This document shows positions 54,676 to 62,726 of a stretch of 64,000 nt of DNA, in pieces; the first letter of the stretch is position 1, and each line of letters opens with the position of its first letter. The notes below the pieces were generated by a model. That model saw only the letters and a program-made list of their open reading frames with translations. It did not search any database and was not told where the DNA came from. A program made the translations under genes and the position numbers. The DNA is taken from the NCBI GenBank assembly GCA_964418565.1, contig CAYQMB010000001.1:16980-80979 (forward strand), written 5' to 3'. This stretch comes from JAQIBY01 sp964418565 (GTDB taxonomy: Bacteria > Bacteroidota > Bacteroidia > Bacteroidales > ML635J-15).

Positions 54676-54706
54676 TTTGATTTTTAATATTTTGGTGTAA
54701 TATTTG
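54676..54706 (+). promoter_or_regulatory. Promoter TTTG-N19-AATATTTG of the TlpA-like gene
   Basis: TTTG at 54676-54679 lies exactly 19 nt from AATATTTG (54699-54706), which matches seven of eight -7 positions. The ATG at 54738 is 31 nt downstream. Confidence 0.55.
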
Positions 54707-54737
54707 TTTAACCAAAAACAAAACAAACATTTTTATC

Positions 54738-55241
54738 ATGAAACATTTGATTTTGATCATCAGCTTTCTGGGACTTGGATTAACACTTAACGCTCAAAAT
54801 GTTGCCAATGTGCAACTTAAAACCCTGGAAAGACAAACCGTGCAGTCTCACGATGTAATTCAAAATGAAGACGGACCCGTATTGTTGTGTTTCTTCGCAA
54901 CCTGGTGTAAACCCTGTATCAAAGAACTTAACGCTTACAATGAATTGTATCCCGACTGGGAGGAAGAAACCGGTGTTAAGATTATTCTGATATCCATAGA
55001 TAACGCCAGAAGTATGCATCGTGTAGCTCCATTTGTTAACGGTAAAGGATGGGAGTTTGATGTATATGTAGATGCAAATTCAGATCTCAAACGCGCCATG
55101 AATGTAGTAAATGTCCCGCATACCTTTTTACTGGATCAGGATGGCGAAGTGGTCTGGCAACACACCTCATACATGGAAGGTGACGAGGATAAAGTATACA
55201 ATGAGATTCAGTCACTTACCAACAGTTCAGAAACAGAATAG
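54738..55241 (+). CDS. Periplasmic TlpA-like thiol-disulfide oxidoreductase
   Basis: 167 residues. Signal peptide MKHLILIISFLGLGLTLNAQ. Thioredoxin fold with active site ATWCKPC (C57, C60) after the strand PVLLCFF, and the cis-Pro loop VNVPHTFLLDQDG near 130, so a complete redox domain. No lipobox or sorting domain, so periplasmic location is inferred. Probably the first gene of an operon with the barrel protein and the Omp28-like lipoprotein downstream (gaps of 8 and 12 nt). Confidence 0.9.
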   Translation: MKHLILIISFLGLGLTLNAQNVANVQLKTLERQTVQSHDVIQNEDGPVLLCFFATWCKPCIKELNAYNELYPDWEEETGVKIILISIDNARSMHRVAPFVNGKGWEFDVYVDANSDLKRAMNVVNVPHTFLLDQDGEVVWQHTSYMEGDEDKVYNEIQSLTNSSETE

Positions 55242-55249
55242 CTTAACTG

Positions 55250-56914
55250 ATGTGGCTTAAACAATTTATCATGAAATATTTACGGTATCTGCCATTTCTC
55301 CTGGTACTGCTTAGTATAAAGTCATATGCTCAGGAAGGCAGAATAACAGGAAATTTTCAGGGTGACTTTCAGTACTATCTTTCTGATTCCACCATCAATG
55401 CAGTGGCACCCGATGAACAACTGCTATTAAACTCTTACGCCAATTTTACCTACACCAAAGGCAATTTTAGTGCCGGACTCCGCTACGAAGGCTATCTCAA
55501 CACGCTGGCTGGATTCCCCGGCGAAGACGGACGTAATGATGGAGTAGGGATACCTCACCGTTGGGCAATGTTTTCAAAAGACGGATTTGAAATCACCGCC
55601 GGTAATTTTTATGAACAGTTTGGTAACGGACTGGCATTGCGGACATACGAAGAAAAAACCCTTGGTATTGACAACTCCCTGGATGGCATTCGTGTAAATT
55701 ACAACCCGATGTTTGGAGTTAACCTGACTGGCCTGGTGGGAAAACAACGCTATTACTTCGATTATGGTCCCGGTATTGTGCGTGGTTTTGATGCAGAAAT
55801 CGGAATCAACGATATCATTCCCACATTAATGGAAAAACGCCTGCGATTTACCCTCGGTGGAAGCTTTGTCAGCAAGTTTCAGGAAGATAATGACCCGGTG
55901 TATGTTTTGCCCGAAAATGTGGCTACCAGCGCCGCACGGCTCAACATCAATTACGGATTGCTGAACCTGGCAACAGAATACGCCTACAAAATCAATGACC
56001 CCAGTCAGGAAAACAATTACATATACCGGCCGGGACAGGCATTCCTTACTACAGCAACCTATTCTCAAAGCGGACTTGGTGTATTTTTAACAACCAAATG
56101 GGTAGACAACATGGGATTCCGCAGTGATCGCAATGCAACCCTGACAGACCTCAACATCAACCAATTGCCCGAAATCACTAAAAATCACACATATACCTTG
56201 TCAGCCTATTATCCATACGCAACCCAACCAAATGGTGAATGGGGAGCTCAGGCAGAACTTTTTTACAAGTTTAAGCGAAAATCAACTCTCGGTGGAAAAT
56301 ACGGAACCATGATTGCATTGAATTATACCAGAGTTCACGATATCAGCCGTCAGCAAATTACTGATACCATTCCTGTTGGAGCACGTGGAACAGATGGATA
56401 TAATACCAGCTTTTTCAGCGTCGGCGATGAGCTTTTCTTTCAGGATGTCAATGTTGAGTTGACTAAAAAACTATCCAAATCGTTTAAAATGGTGCTGACC
56501 TATCAAAATCTGATTGTCAACAATGAGGTGCTCAAACAATCGGATTTCCACGATATGATTTATGCCAATGTGGCCATTGCCGACCTTACTTATAAATTCA
56601 ATTCCAGTCGAAGCCTCCGCGGCGAGTTTCAGACTATGTTCACTGAACAGGATAAAGGAGACTGGGCGATGGGACTGCTTGAATTCAGCATCCCGCATTT
56701 CTTTTTTAGCGTAATGGACAACTGGAATTATGGCAATCCCGACAAGGATAAACGCTTTCATTATTACACTGCCAGCCTTGGATACATTAAAGGTGGCAAT
56801 CGCATTCAGCTTTCATATGGCAAACAACGACAAGGCGTGATGTGCGTAGGCGGTGTATGTCGTACCGTACCTGCATCGAATGGCCTGATGTTATCCATTT
56901 CAAGTACATTTTAA
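55250..56914 (+). CDS. Predicted outer-membrane beta-barrel protein (DUF6029-like)
   Basis: 554 residues from ATG 55250, or 547 from ATG 55271 (MKYLRYLPFLLVLLSIKSYAQ, a better signal peptide). The mature part is full of alternating strands (ITGNFQGDFQYYLSD, FSAGLRYEGYLN, EITAGNFYEQFGNGLALRTYEE, DGIRVNYNPMFGVNLTGLVGKQR) and ends in LMLSISSTF with a terminal aromatic, as barrels do. I recall an unassigned Bacteroidota family, DUF6029, with this pattern. It lies between two CxxC thioredoxin-fold genes. Confidence 0.75.
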   Translation: MWLKQFIMKYLRYLPFLLVLLSIKSYAQEGRITGNFQGDFQYYLSDSTINAVAPDEQLLLNSYANFTYTKGNFSAGLRYEGYLNTLAGFPGEDGRNDGVGIPHRWAMFSKDGFEITAGNFYEQFGNGLALRTYEEKTLGIDNSLDGIRVNYNPMFGVNLTGLVGKQRYYFDYGPGIVRGFDAEIGINDIIPTLMEKRLRFTLGGSFVSKFQEDNDPVYVLPENVATSAARLNINYGLLNLATEYAYKINDPSQENNYIYRPGQAFLTTATYSQSGLGVFLTTKWVDNMGFRSDRNATLTDLNINQLPEITKNHTYTLSAYYPYATQPNGEWGAQAELFYKFKRKSTLGGKYGTMIALNYTRVHDISRQQITDTIPVGARGTDGYNTSFFSVGDELFFQDVNVELTKKLSKSFKMVLTYQNLIVNNEVLKQSDFHDMIYANVAIADLTYKFNSSRSLRGEFQTMFTEQDKGDWAMGLLEFSIPHFFFSVMDNWNYGNPDKDKRFHYYTASLGYIKGGNRIQLSYGKQRQGVMCVGGVCRTVPASNGLMLSISSTF

Positions 56915-56926
56915 TCCGTTTTAGTT

Positions 56927-57787
56927 ATGAAACAACTCCTAACATACATAAGCATATTGATTGTTACAGGCGCTTTATTTCAGGCCTGTGATGTGGTTGA
57001 AGAACCCTATGTGGAAGAAAACGCCAGCGTATGGAACGGACGTAAAATTCTTATTCTGGATTTTACCGGACACCATTGCCCAAACTGTCCCGAAGGACAC
57101 CGGACCCTTGAGGAACTCCAAAATTCCTTTGGTGAGGCTGTTGTACCTGTAGCCATACATGCCACCTATTTTGCCCGTTTCCAGAATGACACTACTGAAC
57201 CATTTTATTACGATTTCACCTGCCCGGCAGGCATTGAACTGGGAGGTAACACTCAGGGTGAACCCGGCTATTTCAGCATTTTCGGACTGCCGGTGGCGGC
57301 TGTAAATACCCTTGATCCGGATGAAACAACCAACCCGGGCGAGTGGGGTGGCATCATTTCCGGCATCCTTGGAAAATATCCTGAGTTTACCATCAGCATT
57401 GACAATGATTATAATGCCGGTGACAACATTCTGAATACCGAAGTTGAAACTGAAGTTGAAGTAGCTTCAGTACGTAATCTGCGAGTTGCTGTTTACCTCA
57501 CAGAATCGCATATCATCAACTGGCAGGAAGATGATGCAGCGGAGGAATCACCTGTTCCCGATTATCAGCACAACCATGTCCTCAGAGCAGGAATGAACGG
57601 TACGTTTGGTGAAGATGTCAACACAGGAAATACAGCGATTACCCCCGGTGACCTGATGACAGTAACCTGTTCACAGGAGATGGGAAGCGAATGGCAGGCT
57701 GAAAACTGTCACGTCGTTGCTTTCATTTATGATACCGACACTTACGAAGTACTACAGGCTGAAACAAGCCCCTTGATTCAGAAATAA
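56927..57787 (+). CDS. Omp28-like lipoprotein with CxxC thioredoxin fold
   Basis: 286 residues. Lipoprotein signal: MKQLLTYISILIVTGALFQAC with lipid-bearing C21. Then a thioredoxin-like domain with GHHCPNCPEGH (C51, C54) following strand KILILDFT, and a likely cis-Pro in FGLPVAAVN near 120. The C-terminal half (from about 155) is a beta-sandwich-like region (EVEVASVRNLRVAVYLTESHI, PGDLMTVTCSQEM). It matches the Omp28 family first described in Porphyromonas. Probably anchored in the outer membrane; function undetermined. Confidence 0.82.
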   Translation: MKQLLTYISILIVTGALFQACDVVEEPYVEENASVWNGRKILILDFTGHHCPNCPEGHRTLEELQNSFGEAVVPVAIHATYFARFQNDTTEPFYYDFTCPAGIELGGNTQGEPGYFSIFGLPVAAVNTLDPDETTNPGEWGGIISGILGKYPEFTISIDNDYNAGDNILNTEVETEVEVASVRNLRVAVYLTESHIINWQEDDAAEESPVPDYQHNHVLRAGMNGTFGEDVNTGNTAITPGDLMTVTCSQEMGSEWQAENCHVVAFIYDTDTYEVLQAETSPLIQK

Positions 57788-57810
57788 TCAAACTTCAAAA
57801 CGTTTTTTAT

Positions 57811-57838
57811 AAGCCGGATGTTTGTCCGGCTTTTTTTT
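57811..57838 (+). terminator. Terminator after the Omp28-like gene
   Basis: AAGCCGGA pairs with TCCGGCTT (8 bp) around a 6-nt loop, followed by six more T. Confidence 0.85.
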
Positions 57839-57911
57839 ATGCGTTGTAAACTAAAAGAGTTTCCCTGCTTAAAAATTCGTTCTGATACTGCAATTTTTTT
57901 ATCTTCACGGT

Positions 57912-58553
57912 ATGATAAAAAAAGCACGCATCATTCTCGCTTTGTTGATTGCATTTAGCCTGAACACAAGTGCTCAGACATTCAACGCAGGCATCTGTGC
58001 CGGCCCTGTTGTAACACAGTATAACGGCGATAATGTTGGCGGATACAGTAAAATAGGTCCCAAGGCCGGCATTTTTGTGCATCGTGATATGCCCGGCAAG
58101 CTTAATTATCAGATTGATATGATTTTTGTTCAAAAAGGCAGCAAATACGAAAACACTGAAGCCGTTGATTATTACAACCTTCGTCTTCGTTACCTGGAAT
58201 TACCGATCACCTTTCAGTACATAACAGACTTCCTTGAAATCCCCGGTCTGTTTCGGCTGCAATTGCCCAATGATATAGGCCTGGAGCTTGGTCTTGGCGC
58301 AGCATATCTGCTGGAAGCAAAAGAAGACGACGATGGTGGTGGCTGGTTGAATGAACCTGTAAAACCTTTTAAACCATACGATATCACAGCACATGCCGGA
58401 TTGTCCTGGTATTTTAATGAAAGTTGGTGGGTAAATTTCCGGTACAGCTACAGCATACTGCCTATACGAGAGCACCCCGGCGGACAAACATGGTTTATGG
58501 ATCTGGGGCAATACAACAATGTGCTGCACTTCACTGTTTATTATGCATTCTGA
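57912..58553 (+). CDS. Predicted PorT-like outer-membrane beta-barrel protein
   Basis: 213 residues. Signal peptide MIKKARIILALLIAFSLNTSAQ. The mature chain has the porin-like pattern of small 8-stranded Bacteroidota barrels: FNAGICAGPVVTQY, YQIDMIFVQKGSKYE, LRYLELPITFQY, IGLELGLGAAYLLEAK, WWVNFRYSYSI and a closing VLHFTVYYAF. The stretch LRYLELPI is typical of the OMP_b-brl_2 family that includes PorT. I do not claim it is PorT of the T9SS. It ends 1 nt before ubiX. Confidence 0.8.
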   Translation: MIKKARIILALLIAFSLNTSAQTFNAGICAGPVVTQYNGDNVGGYSKIGPKAGIFVHRDMPGKLNYQIDMIFVQKGSKYENTEAVDYYNLRLRYLELPITFQYITDFLEIPGLFRLQLPNDIGLELGLGAAYLLEAKEDDDGGGWLNEPVKPFKPYDITAHAGLSWYFNESWWVNFRYSYSILPIREHPGGQTWFMDLGQYNNVLHFTVYYAF

Positions 58554-58554
58554 T

Positions 58555-59103
58555 ATGTCAAAACGCATAGTCATAGCCATAACAGGTGCCAGCGGCAGCA
58601 TATATGCCAAACGGCTGATTGAAAAACTTGAGCATGTGGATAATCCACCACAGCTTGCAATTATTATGTCAAGTGTAGCGCGCGAGGTATGGAAAACAGA
58701 GCTTGACAGCAAGCCTGTTTTCAATCACAAACAATATGAACCCGATGATTTTATGGCACCATTTGCATCCGGATCATCCGTGTGGGACAGCATGATTGTT
58801 GTACCATGTACCATGGGGAGCCTGGGGAAAATTGCAAATGGCATTGCCGACAACCTGATTACCCGTGCTGCCGATGTGTTTTTAAAGGAACGAAAACAAT
58901 TGATTCTTGTGCCCAGAGAAACACCCTTTAATCATATCCATCTGGAAAATATGCGCCAGCTTAACCTTGCCGGGGCACTGATTATGCCTGCATCTCCCTC
59001 GTTTTACTCCCGGCCGCAAAGTATTGATGAGCTTGCAGACAGCCTGGTTCACCGAATGATGGATCATCTCGGCTATCCGCCCCCGTCAGCTTACCGGTGG
59101 TAA
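58555..59103 (+). CDS. ubiX: Flavin prenyltransferase UbiX
   Basis: Prenylates FMN to make the cofactor of UbiD-type decarboxylases. 182 residues from ATG 58555 (MSKRIVIAITGASGSIYAKRL); an upstream start at 58519 lies inside the previous gene. Motifs: ITGASGS (flavin phosphate), VPCTMGSLGKIANGIADNLITRAADV near 93, and LVPRETPFNHIHLENM near 120. A UbiD partner is not in the window. Confidence 0.95.
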   Translation: MSKRIVIAITGASGSIYAKRLIEKLEHVDNPPQLAIIMSSVAREVWKTELDSKPVFNHKQYEPDDFMAPFASGSSVWDSMIVVPCTMGSLGKIANGIADNLITRAADVFLKERKQLILVPRETPFNHIHLENMRQLNLAGALIMPASPSFYSRPQSIDELADSLVHRMMDHLGYPPPSAYRW

Positions 59104-59105
59104 AG

Positions 59106-59810
59106 TCACCCGTCTACAGTTCCGATGCTGGCAATGCTGACCTTTACATCCGGAACCTTTAGTAAAACCTGAGCACAGGCTTCAATGGTTGCTCCGGTAG
59201 TGATCACATCATCCACAAGCAAGAGGTGTTTTCCGGTAAGTTCTTTTTCATCCCGTACGCTAAAAACCTCAGAAACATTTTCCCACCTGTCGTAACGCCC
59301 CTTTTTGGTTTGCGTTTTGGTAAACACATTGCGGTACAGATTATCACTGCTTACAGGTACATCCATTACCTCCGATATGCCTTCAGCTATCCGCTCTGCC
59401 TGGTTGTAACCACGAATTTTCTGCTTGTCGGGATGCAGAGGCACAGGCACAATGAAATCAAGGTTTTGAAACGGTTTTGAATTGTTCAGCTCCCCACCAA
59501 GTTCACGTCCCAGAAATACACCAATATCCGGCCGATTCTGATATTTTAGTTTGTGAATCAGTTTACGGTACGGACTGCCTTTTATAAAGTGCATGAGCGC
59601 AGTAGCCTGTTCAATCTGAACCCTGCCCCAAAAGACCTGTGCCAGGTCGTTTTCCGGATCAGAATGAAATGCAGTGCGGGGCAATTTTACCAGACAACTC
59701 GTACACAGGATTTCCTCCTGGTGCAAAAGGCTCTTTCCACAGGCATCGCAAATTTTTGGATAAAATAGGTACCAGAAATCCCGCCAGTATGTTACCAATC
59801 TGGTTTTCAT
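59106..59810 (-). CDS. ComF family phosphoribosyltransferase-like protein
   Basis: 234 residues from the ATG at 59810 (MKTRLVTYWRDF). An N-terminal zinc-finger-like CDACGKS...CTSC is followed by the PRPP-binding loop LLLVDDVITTGATIEAC near 195. ComF proteins take part in DNA uptake in competent species, but in most bacteria the role is unclear. It lies downstream of gldA on the minus strand and is convergent with ubiX (2-nt gap). Confidence 0.9.
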   Translation of the reverse strand: MKTRLVTYWRDFWYLFYPKICDACGKSLLHQEEILCTSCLVKLPRTAFHSDPENDLAQVFWGRVQIEQATALMHFIKGSPYRKLIHKLKYQNRPDIGVFLGRELGGELNNSKPFQNLDFIVPVPLHPDKQKIRGYNQAERIAEGISEVMDVPVSSDNLYRNVFTKTQTKKGRYDRWENVSEVFSVRDEKELTGKHLLLVDDVITTGATIEACAQVLLKVPDVKVSIASIGTVDG

Positions 59811-59852
59811 ATGAATATAAAAATACAAAAAGCCCGCGAAAATCCAAAACGC

Positions 59853-60758
59853 CTATTTGGTAAGCTCCTGGAAAACCTCCTCAAGGCTTTTGTTTTTCAA
59901 ATTCATGGAAAGTACGGTTAGCTTATTTTTTACGGCATACTGAAACAGGAGCGGGCGAACATCTTTATCAGATTTACTCTGAACAAGGTACTTATTATCA
60001 CCCAGCCGCACAGCTTTAGTTACAGCTTTGATGTCCTTCAGATCGCTTGGTTTAACATTGGCATCAAATTCAACAATTACCGTACGGACATCGCTGGATT
60101 TATCGGACAAGGCTTCAGCTTTATCATCCGCCACCAGTTTTCCGTTATTGATGATAAGAACACGATCGCAAATGGCCTCAACTTCCTGCATTATATGGGT
60201 AGATAATATCACCGTTTTTTCCTTTCCAAGTCTGTTGATCAGCTCACGGATTTCCACAATCTGATTGGGATCCAGACCACTGGTAGGCTCATCAAGAATC
60301 AGAACTCTGGGGTCGTGAATGATAGCCTGGGCCAAACCAATACGCTGCTTGTATCCTTTGGACAAAGCTGATATTTTTTTGTTGATTTCTTTTTGCAGAC
60401 CGGTCATTTCAATGATTTCATCAACCCGTTGTTTTTTATTTGCAATTTTATAAATTCCGGCAACATAATTCAGGTATTCGCGGGCAAACATATCCTCATA
60501 CAACGGATTATTTTCAGGCAGGTATCCGATGATCCTCCGGATATCAAGTGACTGTTCACTCACATTCATTCCTTCAATCCAGGCAGACCCTTCAGTTGGT
60601 GGTATACTACCGGTTAAAATACGCATGGTAGTGGTTTTACCTGCACCGTTGGGACCAATAAATCCAACAATCCGTCCGGTTTCAACAGAAAAGCTCACAT
60701 CATCCAGCGCTTTCTGATCACCATATACTTTTGTAAGTCCTTCAATCTTAATTGACAT
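59853..60758 (-). CDS. gldA: ABC transporter ATP-binding protein, GldA-like
   Basis: 301-residue ATPase. Walker A GPNGAGKTT near 35, signature LSKGYKQRIGLAQAI near 135, Walker B VLILDEPTSGLD near 155, and a C-terminal extension (VIVEFDANVKPSDLKDIKAV onward) typical of the GldA gliding-motility ABC protein. GldF and GldG, the usual partners, are not in the window. GldA is not part of the T9SS itself, so motility cannot be concluded. Confidence 0.85.
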   Translation of the reverse strand: MSIKIEGLTKVYGDQKALDDVSFSVETGRIVGFIGPNGAGKTTTMRILTGSIPPTEGSAWIEGMNVSEQSLDIRRIIGYLPENNPLYEDMFAREYLNYVAGIYKIANKKQRVDEIIEMTGLQKEINKKISALSKGYKQRIGLAQAIIHDPRVLILDEPTSGLDPNQIVEIRELINRLGKEKTVILSTHIMQEVEAICDRVLIINNGKLVADDKAEALSDKSSDVRTVIVEFDANVKPSDLKDIKAVTKAVRLGDNKYLVQSKSDKDVRPLLFQYAVKNKLTVLSMNLKNKSLEEVFQELTK

Positions 60759-60781
60759 ACGCTATTCTTTTATCCTTTGTG

Positions 60782-60789
60782 CAAATTTA
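60782..60789 (-). promoter_or_regulatory. -7 box TAAATTTG of gldA
   Basis: Read on the minus strand, a perfect TAnnTTTG ending 23 nt before the gldA start. It shares the short divergent gap with the ispG promoter. Confidence 0.5.
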
Positions 60790-60810
60790 TTAATTCCACA
60801 ATGAATTCTG

Positions 60811-60818
60811 TATCTTTA
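60811..60818 (+). promoter_or_regulatory. Possible -7 box TATCTTTA of ispG
   Basis: Matches seven of eight -7 positions, 24 nt before the ATG at 60843. This supports 60843 over the earlier ATG at 60801, which would lie upstream of the box. Confidence 0.4.
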
Positions 60819-60842
60819 TGCGAATTTATATCTACATATACG

Positions 60843-62726
60843 ATGGAACTAAGGTATTGCATTGATCTGGCTAATTACGAACGCTTTCCATCCCGCATTG
60901 TCAGGGTGGGAGACATCCCCGTTGGTGGCACACATCCCGTAAGGTTACAATCCATGACAAATACCAATACCATGGATCTTAAAGCTACCACAGAACAGGC
61001 AAAACGCATTTTTGATGCAGGAGCAGATTTTGTAAGAATCACAACACCACGAATTAAAGAAGCTGAGTTTCTGAAAAAAATCAAGAATAGCCTGCATAAA
61101 GATGGCTATAAAAAGCCACTGATTGCTGATGTTCATTTCAATCCCAAAGCAGCAGAAACAGCCGCAAAAATTGTGGAAAAAGTCCGCATCAACCCCGGAA
61201 ACTATGTGGACCCACGTGCAAAATTCCATAAAAAGGAAATCAGCACAGCAGAGTATGACCGCGAGCTGGAACGCATGCATGAACGCTTGCTTTCATTGAT
61301 TGATATATGCAAGCAGGAAGGAACAGCCATCCGGATTGGAAGCAATTACGGCAGCTTATCAGACCGGATTATGAACCGGTATGGAAACACTCCCGAAGGT
61401 ATGGTAGAAGCCGCAATGGAATTTTATCGCATATTTCGGGCCGAAAGTTTTGAAAACCTTATCCTGTCAATGAAAGCCAGCGACCCACGGGTAATGGTAG
61501 AGGCTTCACGCCTGCTCAATGCCAGAATGATACAAGAAGGCATCACCTTCCCTCAACACCTGGGTGTAACTGAAGCCGGTGAAGGCCGCGAAGGCAGAAT
61601 GCGTTCCGCTATTGGTATTGGAGCTCTTTTAGCCGACGGCATTGGCGATACAATCCGTGTTTCGCTAACCGAGGCCCCGGAAAAAGAAATCCCCGTAGCC
61701 AAAAAACTGATCAACCGGTTTAAAAACATGACCCCCGGCGTTACACGCATGCCAATTTACCAACCCGAATACGACACCTTTAACGGCATAAACAGAGCAA
61801 TGCTACCCGGGCTTTTCTCTAAACCGGCTATTGCCTGCGACATGCGAAAGCTTAATAGAATTGGCAAAGAACAGTTCGAAGCACTGAATTTTTCATACGA
61901 TAAAAGCAGCGATAGCTGGAAAGCCGGTAAATTCAGCCCTGAAATAATCATCGTGACATCAGATAATTATCCCCCTCAAACCATTGAAAGTAAAATTCTG
62001 TGCCAAAACACGGAACCCCTGAAAGAATGGTGTAAAGACTCACTCGTTAATACTGATGTATTGCGCAAAAATGACAGACCAGAGGCAATAGAGTGTCTTT
62101 ACGATGATATTGATGAGCGACAAATCGAGGAACGCCTGAGTGAACATACACCATGGTTTATTCTTAACACTGCATCAGACCACCCCGTGGGAGAAATTCG
62201 CAGTTTCATCAGCCGTCTGGGAGAATTTTCAGAAAAAACACCTGTATTGCTCAGAATACCCCAAAGCAATGACGATACAATACAATCCGCAGCAAAATAT
62301 GGCGGCATTCTTGTAGAAGACCGTCTTGCCGGAATTGCTTACGAAGCCGATGATGAGGATCTTAAAAATCAAAACGAGAGCATGTTCGACTTACTTCAGG
62401 CCGCAGGAATTCGTCGAACGCGCGTTGAATTCATCTCCTGTCCGGGGTGTGGCCGAACCTTGTTTGACCTGGAAAAAACCACAGGCCTTATCAAAAAAGA
62501 ATTCGGCCATCTGGATGAATTAAAAATTGCTGTTATGGGTTGCATCGTCAACGGTCCCGGTGAAATGCTCGATGCCAATTACGGTTATATTGGCGCAGGC
62601 AAGGGAAAAGTAACGCTGTATAAAGGCCAGAAAGCTGTAATTAAAAACATTTCCGAAGACCAGGCAATTCAAAAGCTTAAAGAACTTATGAAAAAACATA
62701 AAGACTGGAAAAATCCTAAACAATGA
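60843..62726 (+). CDS. ispG: 4-hydroxy-3-methylbut-2-enyl diphosphate synthase, large form
   Basis: Iron-sulfur enzyme of the MEP isoprenoid pathway. 627 residues from ATG 60843, the large form with an inserted domain (about residues 300-520) as in Chlamydia and plants, against about 370 in E. coli. N-terminal barrel motif VGDIPVGGTHPVRLQSMTNT; the [4Fe-4S] cysteines are in SCPGCGRTLF and MGCIVNGPGEM near the C-terminus. Its stop overlaps the next start by 4 nt (ATGA). Confidence 0.96.
   Translation: MELRYCIDLANYERFPSRIVRVGDIPVGGTHPVRLQSMTNTNTMDLKATTEQAKRIFDAGADFVRITTPRIKEAEFLKKIKNSLHKDGYKKPLIADVHFNPKAAETAAKIVEKVRINPGNYVDPRAKFHKKEISTAEYDRELERMHERLLSLIDICKQEGTAIRIGSNYGSLSDRIMNRYGNTPEGMVEAAMEFYRIFRAESFENLILSMKASDPRVMVEASRLLNARMIQEGITFPQHLGVTEAGEGREGRMRSAIGIGALLADGIGDTIRVSLTEAPEKEIPVAKKLINRFKNMTPGVTRMPIYQPEYDTFNGINRAMLPGLFSKPAIACDMRKLNRIGKEQFEALNFSYDKSSDSWKAGKFSPEIIIVTSDNYPPQTIESKILCQNTEPLKEWCKDSLVNTDVLRKNDRPEAIECLYDDIDERQIEERLSEHTPWFILNTASDHPVGEIRSFISRLGEFSEKTPVLLRIPQSNDDTIQSAAKYGGILVEDRLAGIAYEADDEDLKNQNESMFDLLQAAGIRRTRVEFISCPGCGRTLFDLEKTTGLIKKEFGHLDELKIAVMGCIVNGPGEMLDANYGYIGAGKGKVTLYKGQKAVIKNISEDQAIQKLKELMKKHKDWKNPKQ

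Noticed and set aside
57912..58553. Calling this gene porT of the T9SS
   Set aside because: The fold family is shared, but many Bacteroidota barrels of this size look alike and the neighbours (Omp28-like, ubiX) do not include other T9SS components.
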